In this document: one piece after another, positions 34,497-45,299 of the stretch
Layout: the number at the start of each line of letters is the position of its first letter
Numbering within the stretch: position 1 is the first letter of the stretch
From: Burkholderia sp. IMCC1007
Lineage (GTDB): Bacteria; Pseudomonadota; Gammaproteobacteria; Burkholderiales; Burkholderiaceae
Assembly (NCBI RefSeq): GCF_027257875.1
Contig: NZ_JAPVQY010000035.1
Span: forward strand, 1-64,000
Length of the DNA: 64,000 nt
Direction: 5' to 3'
The notes under the pieces: model-generated
The model's database searches: none
What the model was told of the DNA's origin: nothing
What the model saw: the letters and a program-made list of their open reading frames with translations, nothing else
Position numbers and translations under genes: made by a program

Positions 34497-35411
34497 ATGC
34501 GATTCGACGTCGAATTGCTTCTGCTCGCGCTGGCGCCCGTCTTCCTGCTCTGCATCGGCTGGGAGGCCTGGCACCTCGCCCGCACACGTGCGCAGGACCA
34601 TGTCTATGCGTGGCGCGACACGCTGTGCAACGCGGCGCTCGCGCTGATGCACCAGGGCGCCGACAAGCTCGCGTGGCTGTTCGTGATGCCCGTTTATGCG
34701 TACTGCTACGCGCATTTCCGGCTGTTCACGTGGCACGACGGCTGGCTGTCGTTCGCCGTGCTGTTCGTCGGACAGGACCTGCTCTACTACGTGTTCCATC
34801 GCGCGAGCCATCGCGTGCGCTGGCTGTGGGCCGCGCACGTCGTGCACCACTCGTCCGAGCGGATGAATTTCTCGACCGCGTTCCGGCAGAGCCTCATGTA
34901 TCCGATCGCGGGCATGTGGGTGTTCTGGCTGCCGCTGGCGTTCCTCGGCTTTCCGCCGCAGCAGATCGTCGGCGTCGTGCTGATCAATCTCGCGTTCCAG
35001 TTCTTCGTGCACACGCAGGCGATCGGCAAGCTCGGCTGGCTCGAATACGTGCTCAACACGCCGTCGATCCATCGCGCGCACCACGCGCGCAATCCGCGCT
35101 ACATCGACCGCAATTACGCAGGTGTACTCGTGATCTGGGATCGCCTGTTCGGCAGCTACGTCGAGGAATCGCCCGACGACCCGCCGCAATACGGAACCGT
35201 CGAGCCGCTGGGCTCGAACAACCCGCTCGTCGCGACGTTTCACGAGTGGGTGTCGATGGCGGCCGACGCGTTGCGCGTCGCAGGATGGCGCAACAAGCTG
35301 CGCGCGATTTTCGGCCCGCCCGAATGGGCGAGCGCTTATCATGCGCAGAGCGCCGAGGCCGCAAACCACGATCCGCGCACCACGCCGCTTGCGGCGGTGC
35401 GCGACCAATAA
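34497..35411 (+). CDS. Sterol desaturase/fatty acid hydroxylase family membrane protein
   Basis: 304-aa integral membrane di-iron protein of the fatty acid hydroxylase superfamily. The histidine clusters needed to bind iron are visible: FHRASHR (about residues 100-106), HVVHHSSER (about 115-123) and HRAHHARNPRYIDRN (about 195-209). Four or so membrane spans surround them. AAGGAGGAG precedes the ATG at 34497. The Burkholderia substrate is unknown, with lipid hydroxylation or desaturation expected; the term sterol is only a family name. Confidence 0.85.
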   Translation: MRFDVELLLLALAPVFLLCIGWEAWHLARTRAQDHVYAWRDTLCNAALALMHQGADKLAWLFVMPVYAYCYAHFRLFTWHDGWLSFAVLFVGQDLLYYVFHRASHRVRWLWAAHVVHHSSERMNFSTAFRQSLMYPIAGMWVFWLPLAFLGFPPQQIVGVVLINLAFQFFVHTQAIGKLGWLEYVLNTPSIHRAHHARNPRYIDRNYAGVLVIWDRLFGSYVEESPDDPPQYGTVEPLGSNNPLVATFHEWVSMAADALRVAGWRNKLRAIFGPPEWASAYHAQSAEAANHDPRTTPLAAVRDQ

Positions 35412-35502
35412 ACCATTTCAGCCAACGGCCGCCGCGCTCGACCTGAGGAGACACGCGGCAGATGCACCCTACATCGGGCCATATCTACGAGGAGATCCAT
35501 CG

Positions 35503-36639
35503 ATGCAAGCACAACAACGCACCCCGTCGCGCAACCGGCAACGCCTTTTGCGCACCGCGCAGGTCGCGATCGCGGGCGCCGCGCTCGCATTGCTCGCCGC
35601 GTGCGGCGGCGGCGACGACAACAACAGCAGCGCATCGAACACGCCGCCGTCCGGCGTGAAGATGCAGATCGTGTCGTTCGGCGACAGCCTGTCGGATGCC
35701 GGCACCTACTCGCAGATCAAGCTCGGCTTCGGCGGCGGCCGCTTCACGACCAACCCCGGCCAGGTATGGACGCAGGACGTCGCGCAGTACTACGGCGACA
35801 CGCTGCAGCCCGCGAACCAGGGCGGCTTCGGCATTCCGCTGCAGGCCACGGGCGGCCTCGGCTATGCACAGGGCGGCTCGCGCGTGACGCTGCAGCCGGG
35901 CATCGGCCACGCCGATGCCAGCGTGCCGAACGCCGACTACGCGCAGGCGACCACGACGCCGATCGCCGACCAGGTCAAGCAGTACCTGTCGCAGCACGGC
36001 AGCTTCAACGCAGGCCAGATCGTGCTGATCAACGGCGGCGCGAACGACATCTTCTATCAGGCGCAAGTCGCGCAGGCGCAAGGCAACACCCCGACCGCCC
36101 AGCTCGCGGCCGCGCAGGCGATCGGCCTGGCCGCGCAGCAGCTCGCCGGCCTCGTCCAGCAGATCGTGGCGGCCGGCGCGACGCACGTGTTCGTCGCGAA
36201 CGTGCCGGACATCGGCGGCACGCCGCTCGCGCTGCAGGGGGGCACGCAGGCCGTATTCACGCAACTGTCGGGGCTGTTCAACCAGACGCTGGTCGGCACG
36301 CTGGCCGCGCTGAAGGTCGACACGACGAAGTATGCGGTGGTCGATTCGTTCACGTGGCAGGACGGCATCGCGGCCAACTACCAGGCGAACGGCTTCACCG
36401 TGTCGAACACCGACACCGGCTGCAACCTGAAGGCGATGGTCGCGGCGGCGACGCAATACGGCGTCGCGAACGCGAGCGCGTTCGGCTCGTCGCTGTTCTG
36501 CTCGCCGCAGACCTACACGACCGCCAACGCGGACCAGACCTACATGTTCGCCGACACGGTCCACCCGACGACGCACCTGCACGCGCTGTTCGCGCAGTAC
36601 GTCGAGAAGCAGATCGCGGCAGCGGGCATCGGCAAGTAA
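35503..36639 (+). CDS. GDSL/SGNH-family lipoprotein esterase
   Basis: 378-aa secreted esterase/lipase. A basic N-terminus, hydrophobic stretch and lipobox LLAACGGG (Cys near residue 35) indicate an outer-membrane or periplasmic lipoprotein. Block I FGDSLSDAG holds the nucleophile Ser, GGANDIF is the block III Asn, and DTVHPTTH gives the catalytic Asp and His. A low-complexity Gly/Asp/Asn/Ser linker follows the lipid anchor. ACGAGGAG precedes the ATG at 35503. A bidirectional terminator ends the gene. Confidence 0.9.
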   Translation: MQAQQRTPSRNRQRLLRTAQVAIAGAALALLAACGGGDDNNSSASNTPPSGVKMQIVSFGDSLSDAGTYSQIKLGFGGGRFTTNPGQVWTQDVAQYYGDTLQPANQGGFGIPLQATGGLGYAQGGSRVTLQPGIGHADASVPNADYAQATTTPIADQVKQYLSQHGSFNAGQIVLINGGANDIFYQAQVAQAQGNTPTAQLAAAQAIGLAAQQLAGLVQQIVAAGATHVFVANVPDIGGTPLALQGGTQAVFTQLSGLFNQTLVGTLAALKVDTTKYAVVDSFTWQDGIAANYQANGFTVSNTDTGCNLKAMVAAATQYGVANASAFGSSLFCSPQTYTTANADQTYMFADTVHPTTHLHALFAQYVEKQIAAAGIGK

Positions 36640-36677
36640 GTCACCCGCCGCGCGCGCGCAAGCGCAAACGAAAACGA

Positions 36678-36719
36678 AAACGCCCGACCGGTTCATGCGC
36701 CGGTCGGGCGTTTTTTTGT
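36678..36719. terminator. Bidirectional intrinsic terminator between GDSL esterase and sua5
   Basis: cgcccgaccg and cggtcgggcg pair perfectly over 10 bp. The plus side has TTTTTTT, and the minus side has TTTTCGTTTTCGTTT. The two genes converge here. Confidence 0.92.
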
Positions 36720-36750
36720 TCGTGGCCGGCCGAGGCCGGCTGCGTCAAGT

Positions 36751-37779
36751 TCAGTCGCGCGCTTCGAATGCCGCGGCCGCGCGGCCGAGGCGATCGTTGA
36801 CCGCGATCCACTCGACGGTCTCGGGCAGCTTCTCGACGAGAATGCGAGCGACCTGCGCACGGTCGAGCGCACGCAGCATCCCGTACAGATCGCGCGCATA
36901 GGCCTGCGGATCTTCCGGCGCCGCGACGAAATGCACGCCGTCGGCCTGCGCCCAATGCCCCGCGCGCGATGCGCGTGCGACCAGCGCGACGCGTTCGCCG
37001 TCGGTCTGCGCGGCCGCGAGCAGCGCCTCCAGTGCGTCGAACGGCAGCAGCGCGAGCGGCGTGCGCGGCGCGTAATGCGCCTTCAGCGTGCCGGACGCGC
37101 GCGGTGCGGTCGCGTCGCTGCCGTCGGGCAGTTGCGGCGCGCGGCCGAGCACGTCGGCGATCTGCTGCGGCGTCACGTGGCCGGGGCGCAGCAGCGCCGG
37201 GAAACCGCGCGACAGATCGAGAATCGTCGACTCGATGCCGACTTCGGATGCGCCGCCGTCGAGCACGTGCACCGTGTCGCCGAATTCGTCCCGCACGTGC
37301 TGCGCGGTGGTCGGGCTCACATGGCCGAACCGGTTCGCGGACGGCGCCGCCACGCCGCCGTGGCCGCCGCGCCGCGCGCTGAACGCGGCCAGCAGCGCCT
37401 GCGCGACCGGGTGCGACGGGCAGCGCAGCCCGACCGAGTCCTGCCCGCCGCTCACCGCGTCCGGAATGCGCGCATGGCGTTTCAGGATCAGCGTCAGCGG
37501 GCCCGGCCAGAAGGCATCGATCAGCGCGTGCGCTTCGGCCGGCAGGGCGGCGGCCCAGTAGCCCGGATCGCCGCCCGGCGGCAGATGCACGATCACCGGA
37601 TGGTTCGCGGGGCGCCCTTTCGCCGCGTAGATACGCGCGACGGCCTCCGGATTGGCCGCATCGCCGCCGAGCCCGTAGACGGTTTCGGTCGGGAACGCGA
37701 CGAGTTGCCCCGCGTCGAGCAGCGCGGCGGCCGCGTCGATCTGCGCACGCGTCACGGCATTCGGGAGATCGATGGACAT
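36751..37779 (-). CDS. sua5: Threonylcarbamoyl-AMP synthase, Sua5 type
   Basis: 342-aa Sua5/YciO/YrdC protein that makes threonylcarbamoyl-AMP from Thr, bicarbonate and ATP for the t6A37 modification of ANN-reading tRNAs. The YrdC domain (residues about 10-195) has AAKGRPANHPVIVHL and APSANRFGHVSPT. The extra C-terminal Sua5 domain (about 205-342) distinguishes it from short TsaC. It is 11 bases downstream of purK and ends the pur cluster. Confidence 0.92.
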   Translation of the reverse strand: MSIDLPNAVTRAQIDAAAALLDAGQLVAFPTETVYGLGGDAANPEAVARIYAAKGRPANHPVIVHLPPGGDPGYWAAALPAEAHALIDAFWPGPLTLILKRHARIPDAVSGGQDSVGLRCPSHPVAQALLAAFSARRGGHGGVAAPSANRFGHVSPTTAQHVRDEFGDTVHVLDGGASEVGIESTILDLSRGFPALLRPGHVTPQQIADVLGRAPQLPDGSDATAPRASGTLKAHYAPRTPLALLPFDALEALLAAAQTDGERVALVARASRAGHWAQADGVHFVAAPEDPQAYARDLYGMLRALDRAQVARILVEKLPETVEWIAVNDRLGRAAAAFEARD

Positions 37780-37790
37780 CGGCTGGCGCC

Positions 37791-38984
37791 TCAGTCGAGT
37801 GGCACGCGCAGCAGCTGCGCGCACGCGGTGGCCGCGGCGACGGCTTCGTCGCGCGTCTCGGCCGTGAAGTTCACGTGGCCCATCTTGCGGCCGACGCGCG
37901 CTTCTTCCTTGCCGTACAGATGCAGGTGTGCGGCAGGCATCGCGGCGACGGTGTCCCACGGCGGCGTGACGGCCTCGGCCGCGCCGTTCGGGAACCACAC
38001 GTCGCCGAGGATGTTCAGCATCGCGGCCGGCGAATGCTGGCGCGGGTTGCCGAGCGGCATGCGCGTCATCGCGCGCACCTGCTGCTCGAACTGACTCGTT
38101 GCGCACGCATCGACCGTGTAGTGACCGGAATTGTGCGGGCGCGGCGCCATTTCGTTCGCGACGAACGAGCCGTCTTCCAGCACGAAGAATTCGACGCACA
38201 GCACGCCGACATAGCCGAGCGTGTCGGCAATCCGCACGGCCGCCTGCTGCGCCTCCTCGACGCGCGCCGCATCGGCGGCTGGCGCCGGCACGACCGTCAG
38301 CGCGAGGATGCCGTTGTGGTGCACGTTCTGCGCGAGCGGGAACGCGGCCGAGCGGCCGTCCGCGCCGCGCGCGATCAGCGCCGACACTTCGTATTTCAGC
38401 GGCAGGCGCTTCTCCAGCACGCACGCCACGCCGCCGAGCGCCGCATGCGCGTCGCGCGCTTCCTGCGCGGTGGCGACGCGCACCTGGCCCTTGCCGTCGT
38501 AGCCGAGCCGCGCCGTTTTCAGGATGCCCGGCAGCACCGCGTCGAGCGCGGCATCGTCGAGCGCGGCGAGCGCCGCGGCCGATTCGATCACGACGTGCGG
38601 TGCGACCGGCACGCCCGACGCCTCGATGAAACGCTTCTCCGCGATCCGGTCCTGTGCGACCGCGACGCAGCGGCCGGCCGGCGCGACGAACGTCGTGCGC
38701 GCGAGGAACTCGAGGCTCGCGGCCGGCACGTTCTCGAATTCCGTCGACACGGCATCGCACAGTTCGGCCAGCTCGGCGAGTGCGGCTTCGTCGTCGTAGG
38801 CTGCGCGCAGGTGACGGTCGGCGACCGCGCCGGCCGGGCTCGCCGGATCGGGATCGAGCACGGCGACGCGATAGCCCATCGACTGGGCGGCAAAGCAGAA
38901 CATGCGGCCGAGCTGGCCACCGCCGACCATGCCAAGCCACGCGCCGGGCAGGATCGGGGAAACGGAATCAGGAGTTGCGGTCAT
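37791..38984 (-). CDS. purK: 5-(carboxyamino)imidazole ribonucleotide synthase
   Basis: 397-aa ATP-grasp enzyme that carboxylates AIR to N5-CAIR with ATP and bicarbonate in purine synthesis. The N-terminus has [20 protein letters not shown] (the GGGQLG motif), with ATP-grasp segments [20 protein letters not shown] and [17 protein letters not shown] near residues 230-270. It lies 78 bases downstream of purE and works with it as the PurK-PurE pair. Confidence 0.96.
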   Translation of the reverse strand: MTATPDSVSPILPGAWLGMVGGGQLGRMFCFAAQSMGYRVAVLDPDPASPAGAVADRHLRAAYDDEAALAELAELCDAVSTEFENVPAASLEFLARTTFVAPAGRCVAVAQDRIAEKRFIEASGVPVAPHVVIESAAALAALDDAALDAVLPGILKTARLGYDGKGQVRVATAQEARDAHAALGGVACVLEKRLPLKYEVSALIARGADGRSAAFPLAQNVHHNGILALTVVPAPAADAARVEEAQQAAVRIADTLGYVGVLCVEFFVLEDGSFVANEMAPRPHNSGHYTVDACATSQFEQQVRAMTRMPLGNPRQHSPAAMLNILGDVWFPNGAAEAVTPPWDTVAAMPAAHLHLYGKEEARVGRKMGHVNFTAETRDEAVAAATACAQLLRVPLD

Positions 38985-39062
38985 GTCAGTGATCGGTCGC
39001 GGCGGGCGCTGCCCGCCGCAGTGGGAGAGTCAGGCGGCCGCGACGCGCGGGCGCCGGTGCCG

Positions 39063-39584
39063 TCATTCCAGCGGCGGCAGCACCATCGCGTGCGCGGCTT
39101 CGTTCTGGCGCACGCGGAACGCGGCGAGCCGGTTCGCGTAGTCGACCGACGTGACGGACAGGATCGACACCGCAAACAGCGCCGCATTCGCAGCGCCGGC
39201 CTCGCCGATCGCGAACGTCGCGACCGGCACGCCCTTCGGCATCTGGACGATCGAGTGCAGCGAATCGACGCCCTTCAGGTACTTGCTCGCGACCGGCACG
39301 CCGAGCACCGGCACCGTGGTCTTCGCGGCCAGCATGCCGGGCAGGTGCGCGGCGCCGCCGGCGCCCGCGATGATCGCGCGCAGCCCGCGCTCGCGCGCCT
39401 TCTCCGCGTAGTCGAACATCTCGTCGGGCATCCGGTGCGCGGACACGACCTTCGCTTCGTACGGCACGCCGAATTCCTGCAGGATCGCGACCGCGTTCTT
39501 CATCACGTCCCAGTCGGAGCTCGAGCCCATCAGCACGCCGACGAGCGGCGCGCTGTGCGTGTGGGCAGTCTGGACTTCACTCAT
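39063..39584 (-). CDS. purE: N5-CAIR mutase, class I PurE
   Basis: 173-aa mutase that converts N5-CAIR to CAIR. The signature [13 protein letters not shown] is at about residues 19-31 and the catalytic His lies in [13 protein letters not shown]. The last 15 residues are a short extension. It lies between purC and purK on the same strand, a normal purine cluster order. The gene is 13 bases downstream of purC. Confidence 0.97.
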   Translation of the reverse strand: MSEVQTAHTHSAPLVGVLMGSSSDWDVMKNAVAILQEFGVPYEAKVVSAHRMPDEMFDYAEKARERGLRAIIAGAGGAAHLPGMLAAKTTVPVLGVPVASKYLKGVDSLHSIVQMPKGVPVATFAIGEAGAANAALFAVSILSVTSVDYANRLAAFRVRQNEAAHAMVLPPLE

Positions 39585-39597
39585 TTCTCTTCCTCGA

Positions 39598-40488
39598 TCA
39601 GGCGAGCGGCTGGCCGGTGATGCGCTCGAGCGCTTCCTGGTACTTCGCGGCCGTCTTTTCGACGACGTCGGCCGGCAGCGCCGGCGCCGGTGCGGTCTTG
39701 CCCCACGGCTGCGCTTCGAGCCAGTCGCGCACGAACTGCTTGTCGAACGATGGCGGGTTCGTGCCGACCTGATACTGGTCGGCCGGCCAGAAGCGCGACG
39801 AATCGGCCGTCAGCACTTCGTCCATCAGGTACAGCTTGCCGTGGTTGTCGAGGCCGAATTCGAACTTCGTGTCGGCGATGATGATGCCGCGCGTCGCCGC
39901 GTAATCGGCCGCTTCCTTGTACAGGCGGATCGAGATGTCGCGGATCGTCGCGGCCAGCTCGGTGCCGATGCGGCGCTCGGTTTCCTCGAACGTGATGTTC
40001 TCGTCATGCTCGCCGAGTTCGGCCTTCGCGGCCGGCGTGAAGATCGGCTCCGGCAGCTTCTGCGCGTTCTGCAGCCCTTCCGGCAGCTGCACGCCGCACA
40101 CCGCGCCCGACGCCTGGTATTCCTTCCAGCCGCTGCCGGCGAGGTAGCCGCGCACGACCGCCTCGATCATGATCGGCTCGAGGCGCTTGACGACCGCCGC
40201 GCGGCCCTTGACCTGCTCGACCTCGTCGGCCGCGACGACCGCTTCCGGCGCGTCGCCCGTCAGGTGGTTCGGCACGATGTGCGCGAGCTTGTCGAACCAG
40301 AAGTTCGCCATCTGGTTCAGCACGCGGCCCTTGTTCGGAATCGGCTCGCCCATGATCACGTCGAACGCCGACAGGCGATCGGTCGTGACGATCAGGAGCT
40401 TGTCGTTGCCGACCGCGTAGTTGTCGCGGACCTTGCCGCGACCGAGGAGCGGCAGCGAGCGGAGCGTGGATTCGTAGAGGGTAGACAT
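39598..40488 (-). CDS. purC: SAICAR synthetase
   Basis: 296-aa enzyme that couples CAIR and aspartate with ATP to give SAICAR in purine synthesis. It is the long proteobacterial and eukaryote-like form. Motifs include [35 protein letters not shown] and the ATP/substrate loop [11 protein letters not shown]-type stretch (seen as [14 protein letters not shown]). A putative AAAAGACG ribosome site precedes the ATG at 40488. It is the first gene of the pur block, following the fba terminator. Confidence 0.96.
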   Translation of the reverse strand: MSTLYESTLRSLPLLGRGKVRDNYAVGNDKLLIVTTDRLSAFDVIMGEPIPNKGRVLNQMANFWFDKLAHIVPNHLTGDAPEAVVAADEVEQVKGRAAVVKRLEPIMIEAVVRGYLAGSGWKEYQASGAVCGVQLPEGLQNAQKLPEPIFTPAAKAELGEHDENITFEETERRIGTELAATIRDISIRLYKEAADYAATRGIIIADTKFEFGLDNHGKLYLMDEVLTADSSRFWPADQYQVGTNPPSFDKQFVRDWLEAQPWGKTAPAPALPADVVEKTAAKYQEALERITGQPLA

Positions 40489-40510
40489 CGTCTTTTCGCA
40501 GATAAGGAGC

Positions 40511-40556
40511 CAAACAAAAAGGGAAACGCCGTTCCCCGCGGCAGGCGGGAACGGCG
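40511..40556 (-). terminator. Intrinsic terminator of fba
   Basis: cgccgttccc and gggaacggcg form a 10-bp stem with a 10-base loop. On the minus strand it is followed by TTTCCCTTTTTG. It separates the fba and purC transcripts; a second GC-rich inverted repeat, GCCGGATC-G-GATCCGGC, lies at 40646-40662. Confidence 0.8.
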
Positions 40557-40645
40557 GTCTTGCAATGCGTCGGCGAACCGGCCGGGACGGCGCCCGGGCG
40601 GTTGCCGGCCGGCCCTCGTTCGGCCGGACGGAACGGCTGCCCGGG

Positions 40646-40662
40646 GCCGGATCGGATCCGGC
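40646..40662. repeat. Perfect inverted repeat between fba and its terminator
   Basis: GCCGGATC and GATCCGGC flank one G, and outer gcccgg/ccgggc bases extend the stem. It lies 70 bases past the fba stop in the mRNA and could stabilise the 3' end before the true terminator. Confidence 0.45.
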
Positions 40663-40731
40663 AACCGGGCTGCCCGCCCCCGCCCGATGACGGAATCGGG
40701 CAGCATCGGGCGGGGCAATCGTACTACAGTC

Positions 40732-41796
40732 TTAGCGCACGACCTGCGCGAGCGCGCCGGACTTGTACTGCTCGGCGATCTTGTCGAGCGCAACCGGCTT
40801 GATCTTGCCGGCCTGGCCTTCGCAGCCGAACGCGAGGTAGCGGTCGACGCAGACCTGCTTCGCCGCTTCGCGTGCGGGCTTCAGGTAGTCGCGCGGGTCG
40901 AACTTGCCCGGGTTCTCGAACAGGTAGCGGCGGATCGCGCCGGTGATCGCCAGACGCAGGTCGGTGTCGATGTTGATCTTGCGCACGCCGTGCTTGATGC
41001 CTTCCTGGATTTCCTCGACCGGCACGCCGTAGGTTTCCTTCATGTCGCCGCCGAATTCGCGGATCTCGGCCAGCAGCTCCTGCGGCACCGACGACGAACC
41101 GTGCATCACCAGGTGGGTGTTCGGAATGCGCGCGTGGATTTCCTTGATGCGCTGGATCGACAGGATGTCGCCCGTCGGCTTCTTCGAGAACTTGTACGCG
41201 CCGTGCGACGTACCGATCGCGATTGCGAGCGCATCGCACTGCGTGAGCTTCACGAAGTCGGCGGCCTGCTCCGGATCGGTCAGCAGCTGCTCGCGGGTCA
41301 TCGTGCCTTCCGCGCCGTGGCCGTCTTCCTTGTCGCCCTTCATCGTCTCGAGCGAGCCGAGCACGCCGAGTTCAGCCTCGACCGTCACGCCGATCGAGTG
41401 CGCCATCTCGACGACCTTGCGCGACACGTCGACGTTGTATTCGTACGAGGCGACCGTCTTGCCGTCGGCTTGCAGCGAACCGTCCATCATCACGCTCGTG
41501 AAGCCGCTGCGGATCGCGGCCATGCAGACTGCCGGCGACTGGCCGTGATCCTGGTGCATCACGACCGGGATGTGCGGATACGACTCGACCGCCGCTTCGA
41601 TCAGGTGGCGCAGGAACGGCTCGCCCGCGTACTTACGCGCGCCGGCCGATGCCTGCATGATCACGGGCGCGCCGACCTGATCCGCCGCCGCCATGATCGC
41701 CTGGACTTGCTCCAGATTGTTCACGTTGAAGGCCGGCAGGCCGTAACCGTGCTCTGCCGCGTGGTCCAGCAATTGACGCATTGATACGAGAGGCAT
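40732..41796 (-). CDS. fba: Class II fructose-bisphosphate aldolase
   Basis: 354-aa zinc-dependent aldolase of glycolysis and gluconeogenesis (fructose 1,6-bisphosphate to DHAP and GAP). Metal-binding histidines lie in [10 protein letters not shown] and in [10 protein letters not shown]; the acidic loop [20 protein letters not shown] is typical of the type B subgroup. AAGGAG stands nine bases before the ATG at 41796. It follows pyk and pgk on the same strand but has its own promoter space (304 bases with a terminator). Confidence 0.97.
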   Translation of the reverse strand: MPLVSMRQLLDHAAEHGYGLPAFNVNNLEQVQAIMAAADQVGAPVIMQASAGARKYAGEPFLRHLIEAAVESYPHIPVVMHQDHGQSPAVCMAAIRSGFTSVMMDGSLQADGKTVASYEYNVDVSRKVVEMAHSIGVTVEAELGVLGSLETMKGDKEDGHGAEGTMTREQLLTDPEQAADFVKLTQCDALAIAIGTSHGAYKFSKKPTGDILSIQRIKEIHARIPNTHLVMHGSSSVPQELLAEIREFGGDMKETYGVPVEEIQEGIKHGVRKINIDTDLRLAITGAIRRYLFENPGKFDPRDYLKPAREAAKQVCVDRYLAFGCEGQAGKIKPVALDKIAEQYKSGALAQVVR

Positions 41797-41989
41797 TGTG
41801 GAACTCCTTGGAATGAAAACCGGTGCGCCCTGACGCCGGCGCGGTGCTCGGACCCGGGAGGACCGGGGCGCGGCGGCGCGGCTGAGCGTCGAATAGCGGC
41901 ATTTTATCGCGAAGCGCCTCCGATTCCGACCGTCAGGCGGCGCGTACTCGCAATTTGTTACCTTCGCACTGCACAATCCGCGCAAAAAC

Positions 41990-42040
41990 CAGAAAAAAAG
42001 CCGCGCGGGGCGTCGTACCCCACGCGGCTTTCTTCGAAAA
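41990..42040. terminator. Intrinsic terminator of pyk
   Basis: agccgcgcgggg and ccccacgcggct pair (one mismatch) around the loop cgtcgta. Read on the minus strand, the stem is followed by TTTTTTT. A run of A on the far side makes it potentially bidirectional. Confidence 0.9.
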
Positions 42041-42100
42041 AAATGGTGCCAGTTCGACTCGGGCGGCCGGTCGCTCGGCCGGCCGCTGGCACGCCGACGC

Positions 42101-43537
42101 TCAATAATGCTCGCCGACGCGCACGATCTTCAGCGTGTTGGTGCCGCCCGCCTGCCCCATCGGCTCGCCGACCGTCAGCACGACCATGTCGCCGTGCTGC
42201 ACGTAGCCCTGCTTGACGACGATCTCGAGCGCGGCCTGCAGCGCCGAGTCGCGATCGCTGTTGAAGTCGACGTGCAGCGGCGTCACGTTGCGGTACAGCG
42301 CCATCGTGCGCTCGCTGCCGACGCGCGGCGTCAACGCGAAGATCGGCACGTGCGTGTAGTGCCGCGACATCCACAGCGCGGTCGCACCCGATTCGGTCAG
42401 CGCGATGATCGCCTTCGCGCCGAGGTGATACGCGGTGAACAGCGCGCCCATCGCGATCGACTGATCGATCCGCGTGAACGTGCGGTCGAGGAAATCCTTG
42501 TCGAGCTCGACCTCTTCGGACTTTTCCGCCTCGACGCACACGGCCGACATCGTCTCGATCGTGACGACCGGGTACTTGCCGGCGGCCGTCTCGGCCGACA
42601 GCATCACCGCGTCGGTGCCGTCGAGCACCGCGTTCGCGACGTCCGACACTTCCGCGCGGGTCGGCACGGGCGCGTAGATCATCGACTCCATCATCTGCGT
42701 CGCGGTGATCACGAGCTTGTTCGACTCGCGCGCCATCCGGATCATCCGCTTCTGCAGCGCCGGCACGGCCGCGTTGCCCACTTCCACCGCGAGGTCGCCG
42801 CGCGCGACCATGATGCCGTCGGACGCGTCGAGGATGCTCTGCAGCGCCGGAATCGCCTCGGCGCGCTCGATCTTCGCGATCATCTTCGGCTTGATGCCGT
42901 ACGGCGCGCCCGCGATGTTCGCGAGCTGGCGCGCCATTTCCATGTCGGTCGCGTTCTTCGGGAACGACACCGCGACGAGGTCCGCGCCGAGCGACATCGC
43001 GGTGCGGATGTCTTCCATGTCCTTCGCGGTCAGCGCGGGCGCCGACAGGCCGCCGCCCTGGCGGTTGATCCCCTTGTTGTTCGACAGCTCGCCGCCCACC
43101 TTGACGATCGTATGGATCTCTTCGCCGAGCACGCGCTCGACGGTCAGCACGATCAGCCCGTCGTTCAGCAGCAGCAGGTCGCCCGGCTTCAGATCGCGCG
43201 GCAGTTCCTTGTAGTCGAGGCCGACCCGCTCGTCGTTGCCGAGCTCGCAGCCCGCGTCGAGGATGAAGGCCTGGCCCGGCACGAGCGTCGTCTTGCCGTT
43301 CTCGAACTTGCCGACGCGGATCTTCGGGCCCTGGAGGTCGGCCATGATCGCGATCTCGCGGCCGACCTTGCGGGCGGCCTCGCGCACCATTTCGGCGCGC
43401 TGGCGGTGATCGTCGGCCGTGCCGTGCGAAAAATTGAGCCGCACGACGTCGAGGCCCGCCTGCATCATCTGCAGCAGAATCTCCGGCGAACTGGAAGCCG
43501 GGCCGATCGTGGCGACTATCTTGGTGGCGCGCTGCAT
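42101..43537 (-). CDS. pyk: Pyruvate kinase
   Basis: 478-aa glycolytic enzyme that makes pyruvate and ATP from PEP and [23 protein letters not shown] is the start, with the active-site segments [34 protein letters not shown] and [11 protein letters not shown]. The ATG at 43537 gives the usual N-terminus; a longer frame upstream has no homology. The gene is 284 bases downstream of pgk with a stable hairpin between them, so they may share a transcript. Confidence 0.96.
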   Translation of the reverse strand: MQRATKIVATIGPASSSPEILLQMMQAGLDVVRLNFSHGTADDHRQRAEMVREAARKVGREIAIMADLQGPKIRVGKFENGKTTLVPGQAFILDAGCELGNDERVGLDYKELPRDLKPGDLLLLNDGLIVLTVERVLGEEIHTIVKVGGELSNNKGINRQGGGLSAPALTAKDMEDIRTAMSLGADLVAVSFPKNATDMEMARQLANIAGAPYGIKPKMIAKIERAEAIPALQSILDASDGIMVARGDLAVEVGNAAVPALQKRMIRMARESNKLVITATQMMESMIYAPVPTRAEVSDVANAVLDGTDAVMLSAETAAGKYPVVTIETMSAVCVEAEKSEEVELDKDFLDRTFTRIDQSIAMGALFTAYHLGAKAIIALTESGATALWMSRHYTHVPIFALTPRVGSERTMALYRNVTPLHVDFNSDRDSALQAALEIVVKQGYVQHGDMVVLTVGEPMGQAGGTNTLKIVRVGEHY

Positions 43538-43767
43538 GAAACTCCTCATCTGGATCAAGGTGGATGCGCTGGGTGAAACGCTGCGAGAGCCGGAATCGGC
43601 GGGCCCAGCGGCGGCCGTTCCGGGGGGCGTGCCGGTGCTTGCGCCCGGCATCGCTTTGTTCTGAATCTCGTGGTGCTGCACGGCCGCGTCGCCGGCGGCC
43701 GCCGGTGCGCGCGGAGCTGAGTTCGCCCGCGCGGGCGCGCGTTTGCGCTTGCCCGCGCCGGCCGGCT

Positions 43768-43785
43768 GCTCCGCTTTCGCGGAGC
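43768..43785 (-). other. GNRA-capped hairpin in the pgk-pyk spacer
   Basis: On the minus strand GCTCCGC-GAAA-GCGGAGC forms a perfect 7-bp stem with a GAAA tetraloop, about 36 bases after the pgk stop. No U-run follows, so it is more likely an mRNA stability or processing element than a terminator. Confidence 0.5.
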
Positions 43786-43821
43786 GCGCGGCCTTGGTCA
43801 ACCCTGCGCGCGCCGCCACGC

Positions 43822-45018
43822 TCAGGCCGCCCGCGTTTCGAGCACTTCCACTGCCGGCAGCTTCTTCCCCTCGAGGAACTCGAGGAAGGCGCCGCCGCCC
43901 GTCGAGATGTAGCTGACCTGGTCGTGGATGCCGTACTTCGCAATGGCGGCGAGCGTGTCGCCGCCGCCCGCGATCGAGAACGCGGACGATTTGGCGATCG
44001 CTTCGGCGAGCGTCTTGGTGCCGTTGCCGAACTGGTCGAATTCGAATACGCCGACCGGACCGTTCCACACGATCGTGCCGGCCTTCTCGAGCTGGCTCGC
44101 GAGCGCCTTGGCCGTATCGGGGCCGATGTCGAGGATCATGTCGTCCGCTTCGATGTCGGCGACCTGCTTCACCGTGGCCGCGGCCGTCGGCGAGAATTCC
44201 TTGGCGGTGACGACGTCGGTCGGGATCGGCACCGACGCGCCGCGCTCGCGCGCTTCGTCGATGATCGCCTTCGCCTCGGCGACGAGATCGGCTTCCGCGA
44301 GCGACTTGCCGATCGACAGGCCGGCCGCGAGCATGAACGTGTTCGCGATGCCGCCGCCGACGATCAGCTGGTCGACCTTGCCGGCCAGCGACTTCAGGAT
44401 CGTCAGCTTGGTCGACACCTTCGAGCCGGCGACGATCGCGACCAGCGGGCGCGCCGGGTTGCCGAGCGCCTTGCCGAGCGCGTCGAGTTCAGCGGCCAGC
44501 AGCGGGCCCGCGCACGCGACCGGCACGTACTTCGCGATCCCGTGGGTGGTCGCTTCCGCGCGGTGCGCGGTGCCGAACGCGTCGTTCACGTACACGTCGC
44601 AGAGCTTCGCCATCTTCTGCGCGAGCTCGTCCGAATTCTTCTTCTCGCCCTTGTTCACCCGGCAATTCTCGAGCAGCACGACCTGGCCCGGCGCGACGTT
44701 CACGCCGTTCTCGACCCAGTTCGGGACGAGCGGCACGTCGCGGCCGAGCAGTTCGGCGAGGCGCTTCGCGACCGGCGCGAGCGAATCTTCCGGCTTGAAT
44801 TCGCCTTCGGTCGGACGGCCGAGGTGCGACGTGACCATCACGGCCGCGCCGGCGTCGAGCGCGGCCTGGATGGCCGGCACGGACGCGCGCACGCGCGTGT
44901 CTTCGGTGATGTTGCCGTGATCGTCCTGCGGGACGTTCAGGTCGGCGCGGATGAACACCCGCTTGCCGGCGAGCTGGCCGGCGGCGATCAGGTCGGTAAG
45001 ACGCTTGACTTGGCTCAT
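43822..45018 (-). CDS. pgk: Phosphoglycerate kinase
   Basis: 398-aa enzyme of glycolysis that transfers phosphate from 1,3-bisphosphoglycerate to ADP. The conserved RADLNVPQD stretch is near residues 24-32, and [13 protein letters not shown] and GGGDTLAAI are present. It heads the pgk-pyk-fba row. The 281-base gap upstream (45019-45299) has a TAGAAT-like -10 on the minus strand near 45154-45159 but no clear -35, and no gene. Confidence 0.97.
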   Translation of the reverse strand: MSQVKRLTDLIAAGQLAGKRVFIRADLNVPQDDHGNITEDTRVRASVPAIQAALDAGAAVMVTSHLGRPTEGEFKPEDSLAPVAKRLAELLGRDVPLVPNWVENGVNVAPGQVVLLENCRVNKGEKKNSDELAQKMAKLCDVYVNDAFGTAHRAEATTHGIAKYVPVACAGPLLAAELDALGKALGNPARPLVAIVAGSKVSTKLTILKSLAGKVDQLIVGGGIANTFMLAAGLSIGKSLAEADLVAEAKAIIDEARERGASVPIPTDVVTAKEFSPTAAATVKQVADIEADDMILDIGPDTAKALASQLEKAGTIVWNGPVGVFEFDQFGNGTKTLAEAIAKSSAFSIAGGGDTLAAIAKYGIHDQVSYISTGGGAFLEFLEGKKLPAVEVLETRAA

Positions 45019-45299
45019 GTTGGACAGATTGAAGTAGTGGATGGGGAAAGGGGGTTCACGCTGAAACGTGCGCGGGCTGCCGCGAAAGGGCGCCGGATGC
45101 GGCCGTGGCTGGCGGTTCGCATGGCGCGCACGCGTAAAAAATCTCGAACGGGCATTCTAGCCGATCCATCCGGCAGACTGACCCGCGCGGCAGCGAATTC
45201 CGCCTATTTGGGATTGCGCGCGGCGTTCGACACATTGCCGCAATGCAACAATGCGAGCATCCGGGCGGCGTGCGCTTGGCCGGTCGGCACGACGACGTG

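Noticed and set aside
45149-45185. Sigma-70 promoter of pgk (TAGAAT near 45154-45159)
   Set aside because: No acceptable -35 at 16-18 bases, so it is mentioned only in the pgk entry.
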